From the NCBI GenBank assembly GCA_024362935.1, contig JANCRA010000019.1, positions 14,318,501-14,382,500 on the forward strand: a stretch of 64,000 nucleotides of DNA, in the 5' to 3' direction. Source of the DNA: Setophaga petechia. Its lineage: Eukaryota; Chordata; Aves; Passeriformes; Parulidae. Numbering within the stretch: position 1 is the first letter of the stretch; each line of letters opens with the position of its first letter. The position numbers and the translations under genes were made by a program. The notes under the pieces are model-generated. The model saw only the letters and a list, made by a program, of their open reading frames with translations, did no database searches and was not told the origin of the DNA. This document shows, in pieces, positions 36,461 to 48,800 of the stretch.

Positions 36461-38749
36461 ATTTTAGCCTACTGTCAAGGCAGAAATAAGAAGTGAACTA
36501 ACCATTCTACAGCTACTCTAACAATTCCTACAGCAATTACTTTTGTAGTCATGCTTAAAAACTATTCATTGGGAACCCCACAAATGCCTTAGAGCAGTTG
36601 CATTTTGACTTAAAAGTTGATGAATCAAAGTTAGCTAAGAATGCACCAGTGACAAGTATGGAGTAAAGCTTGTTCCTTGTTACAGCTGAATGTTTTTATT
36701 TAACAAATTAATAGTTAGAAAGTTTGTTAAAATCACCCCAAAGCTCCTAGACAATTAAAACTAGCCACATTACACAAAAGGACCGTTCACCCCTCATGCA
36801 ATTCTAAGGACATGTTTACATGGAACTTAATATATATTTATGATCATTACTTTGTTGCATAACCCAGCACTGTTGGAACATTGGCTAAAGCTTTGTCAGA
36901 TGAAGAAAAGGCAGATCATTTATAGCTACCACACACAAAATAAAAGCTGGAAAAAGCTTTGATGCCTGCCTGGAATAACACAAGACCATTAGTGAATAAA
37001 ATCCTATTAGAAACATCAGATCCTGGGGATTATCCATAATTGCTTAGCAGTTTTATTGAAAAGTAAGCCAGAACCAAGTTCAATCAAAACTCTATTTGAG
37101 AATGTCACCTATATTTAGATTTAAAGGCAGGAAATAACACAAAACCTGTCAGGAGAGCAAAAAAACTGTCTTTTTTCAATGTTGCTAACATTCTTTGGCA
37201 AGTGACACATTAGATTTTTCCTCACAAAGTATTTCTGCCTTTACTCTCTCCTTACCAAATGCTCTCCCTTGAATAAGCTCAACCAGGAGTGAAGAAGACA
37301 TTCAAAGCATTACCCCTCTTTTCTTTACAGCTTCCAAGCTCCTCTCTGACCAGTGACCATACATCTCCTTACATTTTAGTGCATTGATTGGTAGGGAACT
37401 ATTCCAAATATTTTAAAATGTTTAGGGTAGAAAATAATGTTTGAAAACTGAGACATTAATTATGAGCTTTCTTTCCGAAACAAAAGCATGTGTTTCCATT
37501 ATGTTTGCTCATAGCTAAGAGTTGGGTGATTGGCATGTAGTGGCAAACTGATACACCAACAGCCCCAGACACCCCAGTTTTATCCTCTAGATTTTACATT
37601 CTCTTAATGTTCTAATTAGTCCATATCACATAGACCACATACATGAAGCATCTATGCCTTTGCTATACCACGGAATTCCTTAGTCATGAATAATAATCTT
37701 TGTCTTTCTTACCTACCTTCTGAGAGATTTCTCAGATTTCTAAGATCCAAATAGCTAATTTGACACTGGCCAATTCAGGGACAGTCAGTAAGCTGCATAC
37801 AGCACACTGCAAGGCATGCCACAGCTTAGGGGTTTTGATTCTTTTCACACGCAGATATATGCCTATACTTTAACAGGAAAAAGCACTGGAGAAAATAACC
37901 ATCACCAGAATAAGCACTATCCACTGAGTCTTTCATACACACTCAGCTAAAATGTAAAACAAAATGCAGAAAAATAAAATAGTAAAAGGCCACTTGCATT
38001 AGCATTTTCTGCATTAAAAAAAATAAAATTAAAAAGAAAACAGCTTGAAAATCTGGTGCTTCCTACCACAACAATGTTAGATTTTTACAACAAGGTTTTG
38101 TGAGAACTTTCTCATCGGAAAAAAAAAATCCTGTTAGTATCACTCACTCTCCCATAGCTGCTTCATTGATAGTACTGGAGCTATTCCAAATGCTCTTTAT
38201 TCCTTCAGGTAAACAAAGGTGTCAGAAGTGGGTTCATAGATTAAATCATAGGAAACAAACAAAAAAACTTGTGAAAGCTTAAGCAGAAATAGATAAGTGA
38301 AACAGAATCAGAGTGGAAGATACTCATGACTTTTTGAAGACAGCACACTGGAGGTGAAATGTTTCAATTGGACCTTTTCTAGCATATGAATGCCAACAGC
38401 TAGAGCAAAGACTTTGACTAACTCTTTTGAAGATTATTCCAAATCAGATTGAGTGTGGCTACAGATTCTAATCCCACAGCTCTGTACAGAAAATGGTTTA
38501 ACTGTCTTTCTGCCATCCAAATGTTTGCAACCAAATATTAGATCTCTAAAAATTCTGAAAGAGCATCTATTTTACCAGTAAAAAGTCATTGTCTTAGACT
38601 GATACAATGACAATTTTTTTTATAATTCCCATTAATATTAAATTAATATTTTTCATATAGGGATATTATGTGTTGAGCTTTAGTGGTACCTTTTTTAATA
38701 CTTTCTTAGCAAGACAAATATGTAACACAGATAAAAATGTAACACATAC

Positions 38750-38857
38750 CTCGAAAGTGACAGGTATATTGCGCTTCAAAGCAATTTCAAACACTACGCT
38801 GATCTCAGATTTGTTTGCATCTTTATCTTCTTCTGATTCTTTTCCTGTTTCTCCATT
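38750..38857 (-). CDS. STAU2: STAU2 exon: acidic linker and first helix of dsRBD3
   Basis: A 108-bp exon of exactly 36 codons, phase 0 on both sides. It opens with an acidic, charged linker (NGETGKESEEDKDANKSE) and runs into helix alpha-1 of dsRBD3 (VVFEIALKRNIPVTFE). dsRBD3 is one of the two main RNA-binding domains of Staufen proteins. The acceptor is TTTTCAG|AATGG at 38858/38857 and the donor GAG|GTATGT at 38750/38749. The encoded peptide is nearly the same as mammalian STAU2 across the helix, with a few conservative changes. It joins in frame to the exon at 32532-32744, which supplies the rest of the domain. Removing this exon would keep the frame but destroy dsRBD3. Confidence 0.95.
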
Positions 38858-41800
38858 CTGAAAATGATGCATACATAATCATAGTACAATTCTTAGAAGA
38901 CCAACAAAATACAATATCCTCCTCCCCCCAGTTTCTCAAAGACTTTTGAAGTCTCCTGTCAGGTTGTAAATCAGCATTTGTGCATCCATCTCAGCACCCC
39001 ATTATCAGACATCTGCTGACTGAAGCCATATATATTGTGCTTGTGCTTCATAACAAAGGAACATATACACCTTAATTTATAAATTAATTATAAACAGCAA
39101 CTAAGGATGTTATTAATGACATGGATAACAATTGTCTGAGTTAACACTTGTGTCAAACATGAGGATCAAACAGATCCTTTGACCCATTTCTCAGGCTCTC
39201 TGTGGGTACCCCTTCTAAGCAAGGAAGAAATCTGTGCTTGTTGGAAAGTACAGAAGACTGTACTTCTCTCAGAAGCAATTCAGTCAATCACCCCCACACT
39301 CTGACTGGGTCACCAGGTTACAGGTGTCCTCAGCAGGTCCAGCTGCTTAATGGCCCCTCCATCAACTTCCCTCTGGGAGTTATGACCAGTGTGAAAAGGT
39401 AGTGACAGAGAACAGCTTGCTCCACACAGAACATTATTTATTTATCCATAGGAACATAACAAACAGAGAGGCAAAGAGATAAAAAAAACAAAAGAATATG
39501 AAACATTATTCTGCCTAAAATTCAGCTTTGCTTTATTCTTCAGGTAAATCTAAAATTTCTCATACAACTATTAGCACCAGGATCAGTTAGAGTTTTGCCT
39601 TTTGCAACTACTGCCTTTGGTGTTTGTCCCCCAGGTCACATTTCCTTAGTTCTCAGAGGCTTCACTTCCAGCTATTTTCAAACTGCAAAGCTCTGAAATA
39701 CTTCAAACTGGGATCTCTCAACAACCATGTAACCTTGGCCAGGCTCCTAATTTTTTATTAGTGGAGGTAAACATCAAAGACACTTGGGCTGAATTAGGTG
39801 GATTCCTGCAGAGCTCCCATCTTACATAACAAAGTCTGATCTAAATCTTCAGCCACCAGCATAGCTACAAAATCCAGATACCACAGTTCTAAAACAACAT
39901 TAAAAAAGCACTAGGTTCTTCACATTACAATGAAATTGATCCATCTTTTATCCACCTTTTTTAAACTCTTAATATATTAATCTTTAAGATAACACAGGGC
40001 CAAAAATCCAGCACTCAGCTACAGCATGCAGACATAGAACACCCTTTGCCTCATGAAATTGTTGCAAAACTTTGATTCTGAAAAAAGCCATTTACATGCC
40101 TGATATTGATCTGGAGCTAAATACAAACTAAAATATTATAAAGTTTATAGAACCTTCAGAAAAAAAAACAAAAAAAAAACAAAAAAAAACCAAAAAAAAA
40201 CCAAAAAACAAGTGCTGTGCAAATAACAAGGGTAGTTACAACAAAATTATGTAGGACCTCTAGCTCATTTCATATAATGAAATTAAAGTACCACTGAAAT
40301 GAAGAATGTAGATCATTACTTACAGGACAAGCAAAGCATTGATTAGTTTCTGAGAAAGATTAGCAGAGTTAAAAGAACAATATTTAGAAGTAAAAAAAAA
40401 ATTGGGTATATAAAGAATGGGATGCTACTATTCTGCAAAAAACTTTAGTTAGAATATTACTTGATATTGTATTCAATTAAGTTTGTGCTTTATAAAGGAC
40501 ACTAATAATCTAAAAAGCTGGCAAAAAATAGCCCAGAGAACAAACTACTGATTAGAAAAAACAACTTTGCACTGAGACACTATGAAAACAATCAGTTCTA
40601 CAAAAAATTCAAAAATACTTAAGAATAATCTCTATACATGTGGGAGAGATTTTTGATATCTGTTGGTTACATTTAGCAAACATAAGAAAACACCAATTAA
40701 ATAGAAAATTAAACAAAATTAACTCTAAAATAAATACCTCATGAATTATCTTTGAAATTGAGAATAATCAAACAGTGGCATAATTTACATTAAATGATAT
40801 AATGCCCACTGGACTGTCAGCAAGCCTTCCAGTCAAGAATGTTCAGGTTTTCTAGCTGTACTCTAGTTTAACCAGATATGTATAGTCTAAACTAGAAACT
40901 ATAGTTTAAATTGTCATGATCAATACAAACACATCTGTCCAGAAAATCCCTCATTGTCCCTTCTGCCCCTACAATTTAACTCCCTGCATATTTTTTTCAC
41001 CAAACATAGTAGAGAACCTAACAGTGAGTGGAGAAAAGGAAGGATCAAGGTTCAGACATTAGTACTGAGCAATAAAGTTTCAAGCCTTAGGAAGATAAAA
41101 TATGTTCAGGAGTGTCTCAGACACTTTGGATTTAAATTTGATCCTCATTCCCACAACTGACACTTTAATTGTAAGGCCTTTCTTAGCCTCACATCTATGA
41201 GACAGCAGAGGTGCTTTGGCAGACACACAATAGCTCTTTGTGAAAGCACATTCACCAGCAGCCCTGCCCTGTTGGCTGATTGCTTCTTGCTTCAGCTCAT
41301 CTTATGCTCTTCTACACATTTGCCCAGTTAGGTATTAAAGTGGAAATACTCCTTTTCAGTGGTTTAATATGAATAAAAGATTTTATCCTTTATTAAGTTT
41401 TTCTAATAAAAGGAAAAACATGACAGCTTGAAATGGAAGAAGAAAACACAGAGGGCTGCGTTAAGGATGGCCATGAAGGCCAAAAGATAGACTAAGTAAT
41501 TAACTACTGTGCTATATTCCATGGATCCCAATCCAGTCAAGTTCACTGAGTTACTAATGGGATTACTAGATGGGTCCCAGCGGGTCTGTCCTTGCTCCCT
41601 CAGCAGCACACTGTCAGAGAGTGGGAAAGAAAGAGGCTCAACCTCATAATGGAATTGAGGCCAGCCAGAGAATGATTTGCACTGGCTCTGATCCATGTTT
41701 GAGGAGCAATAAATCAATCATCTTCCACAGACAACCAAGCTGGCCAGTTTTGCTGAAGGAAATAGTTTTACTAAGATGGACCATGTCCCACAGTGAAAGC

Positions 41801-42385
41801 ACACCCCACCACTGCATGGTGCCCTGTGTGCACTTCTCATGGGCAGCAGCAGGGAGGAGCCTGAACCCTGGCACCAAGAAGCCCTTAAACACTATTTCAA
41901 CCAATCTCCAGTTCCCTGGAGAGCTACACTCAGCTCTACACAGTGCAACACTTTGTATTCTCTCCATCATGATCTTGGCAAAGTGTGACCTCCAGCCACC
42001 TCCAGCTCTAACCCATGAAGTGACAGTGGTGTCGTTCATGACTAACCTGCAACCAGTGCCCCTTAACCTCAGCATAAGCAAGCCACAGAGATTTACTTGA
42101 CTGAGGATTCAATTTAGTCTCCTGGAAATACACACCTGCTGTTGAGAACCTACAGTATCCCAAGTGGTCTTCAGCTGCTCCCAGAGGTCTTGCAAGTACT
42201 TGGCTTCTTTGACTGGGAAATGTTATTATATTTTTGCTTACAATTTAGAAAGATTATTCTGAGAATAATTTTTCTGTTCAGTATTTTTTAAAATATGACA
42301 CATTTTAATTTTTAAGCAGCAATATATGCTGCTTAAAGACATAGCAAGCAAGTTATTAAAAAAAAGAGTTTCCTGAAGCACAGAC
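38858..42385 (-). other. STAU2 intron, 3.5 kb
   Basis: AT-rich up to about 41150, with an A/C-rich run at 40157-40210. From about 41400 to 42110 it is GC-richer with overlapping open frames on both strands, the longest being 176 codons (plus, 41570-42100). None resembles a known protein, and there is no splice or start context to support them. Confidence 0.75.
40157..40210. repeat. A-rich run with periodic C
   Basis: Runs of nine or ten A separated by C or CC, repeated five times. On the STAU2 strand these are T runs with G. Simple sequence. Confidence 0.92.
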
Positions 42386-42545
42386 CTGAGGTAATTTTTC
42401 TGGAATAGGCTCATTCTGAAGAGCTTGAAGGGCCTTCATTGCAGCATTATGTCTAGCAGCTTGACGAGTCTTTCCTTCACCAAAAAACTCACTGTTGCCA
42501 ACAGTTAACTGGACATAGAAAATTTTAGGCACTGGGCAGTGATAC
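42386..42545 (-). CDS. STAU2: STAU2 exon: second half of dsRBD2
   Basis: First STAU2 exon visible in transcript order (160 bp). STAU2 binds double-stranded RNA in neuronal and other transport granules. The exon needs two bases from an upstream exon outside the window and then reads 53 codons with no stop. It starts YHCPVPKIFYVQLTVGN and includes FFGEGKTRQAARHNAA, the beta strand, GEG turn and basic helix alpha-2 that close a dsRNA-binding domain. It ends NEPIPEKLPQ. The acceptor is a pyrimidine tract ending CCAG at 42546-42549 and the donor is CAG|GTCTGTG at 42386/42385. The match to the Staufen-2 family is residue by residue as I recall it. The preceding exon was looked for up to 64000 and not found, so the upstream intron is at least 21 kb. 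Confidence 0.95.
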
Positions 42546-43639
42546 CTGGAAGGAAGTCATGAAAAGAAAACAACAATACAAGTTAGGAATTTTACCCATC
42601 CATTTTATGTAAAATAGAGTAGTATTTGGGGATAAAACATTATCTTTTCTCCCAGAATAAGACCCAGGATTCAAATCCATGGATTGTTCCTCAGCAAGGC
42701 AGTTGGTAACTCTGACAGCAGCTCCAATGCACAAACCAGCTCTTCACCTACATTTGTGGAGCTCTGCAAGGAGCTCTACTGCTTATCAGCCCAACAGCCT
42801 CGCTCTGCTCTCCTCTTGGTTTCAGTCTTGCGAAGACCAAATTCTCTCTCACCTAAGGAGAATCCAAAACTCCAGTGGAAGCCCTGCTTGGGAGACAACT
42901 CCTATTCCACAGACAAGTGGCATGGAGGAAGAAGGACTGTGAGGTTGTTCATATGAAACCTGTCATCATAGCTCAGCTGACAACAAAGTCAGATGACAGA
43001 GAATACACCTAGCAGAAGTGGATCCTCACTTGACAAATAACTTGTTCATATTTTACAGCAATGTAAGAAAGCCCAGGATTCCAGGACTCCAAAAGCATGG
43101 ACAAAAGCAAGGTCCATCACAACAAAACTAGATTGACTCAACACAGATTCAATCAAACACAATACTTTATTTTCCTTATTCCTCTTAAAGGATCTTTTTT
43201 AAAGTGTGCTCTCTCCACTTTCATCAGTGGACATGGATGGCAACTTTTTAATATTACAACTTTCTGAATTTTCATTAATAAATGTAACCCAGTCATTCCA
43301 ACTGTAAAACAAAACACAAAGTTGACCAGAGAGCAGCACACTTCAGAAGCAGACAAGTAAGTACTCTGGCCTCAATATCCCTAAACTTTGTGCCTAATTC
43401 TAAAACCACATTTATGTGGAAAGAACCAAGCATAACACTGGCTCAAATATACCTCTGGCTATAGGGGCTTGGAGGAGTGAGCTAAGTTGCCTCTATGACA
43501 TGCAAAAAATGGGTATTTACTTTGCTTTCTTGTTTACAGTTTAACACTGTTTACAGTTTAACACATTTATTGAGAATTATTAATGCCTGGAAATATTTTT
43601 GCTTATGTAACATTTTCATTAAATTATATAACTCCTGCT

Positions 43640-43815
43640 GGAAAGGCTTCTGGAGGTTATCTGGTCCAAAGCAGCATCCAGAACATGGTCAAGACCTGAA
43701 GGTAAACTGCCTTGTCCAAGGTATTGTGGAGGTCTCCAAGGATGAAGATTCCACAACATCTCTGGATGACCTGTTCTAGTGTCAGACCACACTTTCTGGA
43801 AAACTATTAAGAAGT
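43640..43815 (-). mobile_element. CR1 LINE fragment, antisense
   Basis: The plus strand shows the complement of a CR1 tail: GGAGGTTATCTGGTCCAA, GGAGGTCTCCAAGGATGAAG, TTCCACAACATCTCTGGATG and ACCTGTTCTAGTGTCAGACC. The copy is worn and lacks the terminal octamers. Confidence 0.75.
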
Positions 43816-44760
43816 TCCTACATGCCTAATGGAATTCAAACACCTGGCACTGACATTGTTGCAGATTTGCAGATGGAGCAAAACTTCTGCCAATGCCAAA
43901 AATTAACAGCTTCCATCTCTTGCCATCACAGGACTCCCTCCCAGTTTCCCAGCTCAATTACCAGTGACTCTCCCTGCTCCTCCTTTGGTATGGCTGGGAA
44001 TTCATGCTCTTGTACTTGCAGGGTCTTAGAGAGGATCCAAGTGATCTCTCACTCATTTGATCTAGTGATGTCAGCAGTTTGTTGACATCTTCCTGCATCT
44101 TCTTGGGTAACACAAATCCTCTGACATGGCACACCTCCTGCAGACATGATCACTATCTGTACAGCCTGGCTAGAGCTCTGGAGCTAGCTCTGACTCAAGG
44201 TCTCTGATGTAACAGGAGAGCTGCTCCAGATGGTGCTAGGAACTGTGCCAGGTAGTGCATCACCAGCACTGCTGAGCACAACCCCATCCTCAACAGAGTT
44301 TCCAACTCTCTTCTGCATCTTCTGCTGTGCCACCTGCTGTGCCTGCTGGCTCTCTCTGGGAGCAGTGCTCTGGGCCCTGCAATTACATGTGCTCTTCCCC
44401 AGTACCTGCTGAGAGGGTGCTTGATCCTCTCTAATCAGATGACTGGAAGGAAAGTTCAATGCAGCTTTTGACCAGGAGCAGCTGACAAAGCTTACTGGCA
44501 GCTGTGAGAGCTTACCAGAAGCCACAGCCTCCTGTAGTTCTCTTCCCTGCAGCAACAGGTACTCTCAAGTTCCTTGAAGAGTTCCAGGAATCTTCCCACC
44601 ATCCCAGAAGATGCAGGCCTGGAAATGGCTGCATGTGTTGGCTGCTGCTTAGCACAAGACAAGCTGTGTCATGAAAAAACAGTAGGCACCTTGATAGCAT
44701 GTCCCACCTCATTACTTCACAATCCTCTTTAAAGAGAAAAAAATGAGGTAGTCCTGTTAG
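43816..44760. other. GC-richer unidentified stretch
   Basis: Noticeably richer in GC and in CTG/CAG words than its surroundings. The longest frame is 123 codons on the minus strand (44184-44555), rich in Q, S and A. No domain or repeat family is recognised; it could be a decayed ERV or a processed pseudogene, but nothing in it proves either. Confidence 0.35.
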
Positions 44761-47329
44761 CAACTACCTAGATTTAGGGAAAATATGATATCCATCAGAA
44801 GTTCCTGTTTCCTGTTGAGTTACTAGACCTACCTTTCTCCCCACTGCCTGCAAAGGAGGAAAGCACATGAACTTAATCCACTTTATAAACTCAAATCCCA
44901 CAACAAGCCTTCTCTTTTTCCCTCTCCCCTCCCCACCTTTTCATTTAAAGAGTGTTTAGGGAGCTATTTATGTGATAATAAGGAAAAATGATATTCAGCC
45001 TGTGGCTCTGGAGCCTCATGCAGCTCTTTGGCATCGCCAGAATGATTAGGCTTTTACATGGTTTTGATTAAATTTTTCTTGCTCTCCTTGGCCTCAAGCA
45101 GAGTTGTAGCACAGCACTGATAATATGAGCATTGCCAGGAAAGTGCAAAGGAACACCTGAAATCCTCAGAAAATGAAAATCTGTGAGGCTACTGGCTTCT
45201 CTACAACAAGGAGCATGTCAATGGACAGAGACTGTATTAACAAAAGCCTCAAAAGTAATCATAGTATTACAGTGTGACAATTAAATTGACTTAAATAATG
45301 AATGTTTCTGCACCCTGAAGATGTACACTCATGTAAAGAACAAGCCCATGCAAAGGCAAAATGCTGTATCTGCCACTGATCATTAACAAAGCTTCCTAGT
45401 ATACTACATATGAGTTATCAGAAAGGGCTGAAAGCTTTAGCAATCTTTGGAATATTTATATAGAATTTAGTGATTATTCTGCAATAATATATCAGCACAA
45501 TATTTTCCATCATAAGAACATCTACTCATCAGCTCAGTTCTCTGTCCTACTCCTCAGTCCTCTATCACTCTGTTCAGCCACAGAACTGAAATAATGAGGA
45601 TTTCGAACAGTAACACCTCACATATGGACTCATTTTAGGTCTCTAAAAGTTTTTAAATTATCTTCATTTAGAAAATATGCATCTTCCTGCATTCTACATA
45701 GCAGCTACAAATGCTAGGGTTTTCCTTGGAGAAAATGCTTATGTAAAAGAGATTTTCAGATGATACTGGCACACTCCTCAGAACATAAGCTGACCAACAT
45801 AGCCAAATGAACGAAGATGGTAAGACTAGAAGACAAGAAAATGGCATGTGAAATGACACATTCAATTGGAAGAAAACAAAGTGTGATAACAGGTAATACA
45901 CAATCAGTCACATATAAAAACAAGTTCATTTTCATCTGGCTGTTCTGGACATTTGAGATTCTTTAAAAGATTCTTCAAATAAGAGCTCTGGAAAGCAGGT
46001 TCCCTTCATTCCCTTTAAGTTCACAGCATCTAAAATCTACTTTTTAGCTAATGCCATTAGAATAGTCAACCTGAAAAAGGATATTTGCTCTATGAATGTG
46101 ACCTTGATGTCAAGTTTCAGCAATGAGTAAATATTTACAACTAGTTATAAACCCCTAAAAATAGGGGTTCATAACAGAAATGCTGACAGACCTCAACTAA
46201 GTTGGTGTGAGTGGGCGCCACTATAATTAAATAAATCACCAAGGTCTGCTGACAATTAGAAAACTCATTTTGGTTTGCCACAGAGACAAACAAAAATTCT
46301 GTTCATTATAATTTTACTGGAATATGATGTCATAACATGTAAGCATACTGAAACAATCTGCTGCTTTTCTAGCCAAAATATTAATTGCATACTAAGGAGC
46401 CCTTGGGGCCTCTTCCTTTTTGGCCATCAAATCCACACACACAAAGACAAATAAAGTATTAGTACATACGTTATGTGTTCATACTGCATTTCCTGCATTT
46501 CTCTGGATTCCTCAGTGGCATAAATGTTTTTGATAAATATTTTTACCTTCTTCTTAGAAAGGGAAAAAAAGCAAGTGCAAGATGCAGCTCACAGAAACCA
46601 GGAATTTTATTTAAATTTAGCCTCATACTAAAACGTCAGTGAAGTTTTCTCTAATTTCTGTAGTCAACATATTCTTAAACTAAGTAAAAAAGAACAAGTA
46701 AACTCAATTACTTCCCCACTACACAAGTATTACAGGAAGTATTATCCTATTCCCATTCCATAACATTAGCAAAGTGAAGAGGAACTGGGACCATATTTCA
46801 GCGGCCAAGATAAAGGCCACTAAAATATGAGCTACAACACAGAATGGGAAAGTCATTCTTCAGATGCCAGCTCTGTTGAAAGGGTCACTCTCTGCACTTT
46901 TTCTGTCTGGCTCCTTTTTCATAAGAAGTCAATCAAGCTGGCAGCCCTGCTGGCACTATTTAATCAGGAAAATGCTGTGAGCTTTGTGAGTGGAGGGATA
47001 GAGAGCCATAGACCATGCAGGGGAGTAGGAAAGAGCATTTGCTGTGAACAACTTCTTCTCTGAAACATTTGAAATTTCTCTAGGGGAGCAAGTTGTTTAG
47101 TGCAGCTGTTCTCTGGCTATATCCTATTTTCCTAAGCAGTCCATTAGCCACGTGCATTTCTTACAGATGTGAGTTCTATGGTTTGAAGAAGGAAACATCC
47201 AGTATAGTCACTTTTGTCTCCAAACAGTGAACCTTCTGGTTCTTTCAGCAGATCCACAACAACACCTGGGAACAAAGAGGCTCTCTTTTCCAAGTACCCC
47301 TTTTGAGAGCTACAGTCCATTATTCTTGA

Positions 47330-48800
47330 ACTGTGTCTACTACAGACTAGGCTGCCTGATCAAGCAGAGCCTATAGATGAAGCCTTGTTGCTCCAGTTCC
47401 AGGAAGGATTTTGCTCACAGGCTCTTGTCCTACTGGGGGACTTTAACCACCCTGACATCTGTTGGGAAAGTAGCAGGGTGAGCTGTGGGCAATCCAGGAG
47501 ACTACTGGAATGCATGGAGGATAACTACTTCACCACCTGATTAAACAGAGAATTTAGGGTGAAAAAGAGAATGTATCACCCCTAGAAAGAGGATCTGGTA
47601 ACTTGGGAGGACTAAAAAGATGTTGCAATGTCATGTAGGGAGAAAATTGTAAGGGCCAAAGCCCAACTAGAACTTAATTTAGCCACCACAGTTTAAGACA
47701 ACAAAAAAAGTTTCTATAAATACATTGCCAGCAAAAGGAAGTTCTTCAGCATTTGTTAAATGCAGAGAATAATGACAGGGGATGAGGAAAAGGCAGTGAT
47801 ACTGAATGCCTTCTTTGCCTCAGTCTTTAATATCAAGACCAGCTGTCCTCAGAATACCCAGGTCCCAGAGCTAGCAGTTGGTGACTGGGAGCTGAGTGAA
47901 GCCCCCATAAATGAGGAGGAGATGGTTAATGACCTGCTGTGCTAACCAAACACCCTCAAGACTACGGGCCCAGATGGGATCTGCCCCAGAGTCATGGAGA
48001 AACTGGTGAATTCCAATAGATTCCCTATAATCTAAAAGCAGTTCTGGTCAACTGATGAAGTTCCAGCTGACTGGAAATTAGCAAATGTAACACCCATCTA
48101 CAAGAAGGTTGGAAGGATGATCTGGGGAACAACAGGCCTGTCAGCCTGACCTCAGCTCCAGGCAAGGTTATGAAAGAGATCATCCAGGGTGACATTGCAT
48201 AGGACATACAAGACAAGAGGATCAAGACCAGCCAAAATGGATTTACAAAAGGAATGCCCTGCTTGACCAGCCTGATCTCCATCTGTGACAAAGTGGCTCA
48301 CCTTAGTAGATGAGAGAAAGGCTGTGGATGTCATCTATCCAGATTTCAGTAAAGCCTTTGACACTATTTCCTACACCATCCTCTTAGAAAAACTGTCTTC
48401 TTGCTGCATGGATGGGTGGACTCTCTGATGGTTAAAACCTGGCTGGATGGCTGGGCCCAGAGAGTTGTAGCTAATGGAGCTAAATCCAGTTGGCAGTCAG
48501 CTGCTAGTGGTGTTCTCCAAGGCACAGTTCTGGGGCTGGACCTGTTTAATCTCTGTTTAATCTCTTTACTGATGATCTGGATGTAGCGACTGAGCGCAGG
48601 AAAAAAAAATTCATGATCAGGGTGGTGAGGTATTGGAATAGGTTGCCCAGGGAGGTGGTGGACCAACCATCCCTGGAGGTGTTCAAGAGTCACTGGATGT
48701 TGTAGTTTAGTGGTATAAGAGTGGTAGTGGTGCATTAATATTGTACTTGATGATCTTAACGGTTTCTTCCCACCTTGATGATTCTACTTTATGATTCCTG
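47330..48800 (+). mobile_element. CR1 LINE copy 1 (endonuclease, RT and 3' end)
   Basis: Sense CR1. About 47336 onward gives the end of the endonuclease (LLGDFNHPDICWES at 47430-47471). Then come a 61-codon open piece at 47760-47945 (GDEEKAVILNAFFASVFN), the RT start (TGPDGI about 47965) and the RT block DVIYPDFSKAFDT (about 48328). The 3' tail follows (GGAATAGGTTGCCCAGGGAG), ending in worn octamers TGATGATTCTACTTTATGATTC near 48797. Many stops and shifts and internal deletions; dead. Confidence 0.9.

Larger units (their letters stand above)
32745..38749 (-). other. STAU2 intron, 6.0 kb
   Basis: Contains the ACAT/AC microsatellite (33585-33647), a TA-rich run (34917-34935), a GC-richer patch at 34440-34630 and an A/C-rich run at 36405-36460. 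Otherwise it is AT-rich with only short chance frames. Confidence 0.8.

Noticed and set aside
42679..42956. Two overlapping plus-strand frames (87 and 90 codons)
   Set aside because: Opposite strand to STAU2, no recognisable motif, overlapping each other in different frames; most likely chance in a GC-richer patch.
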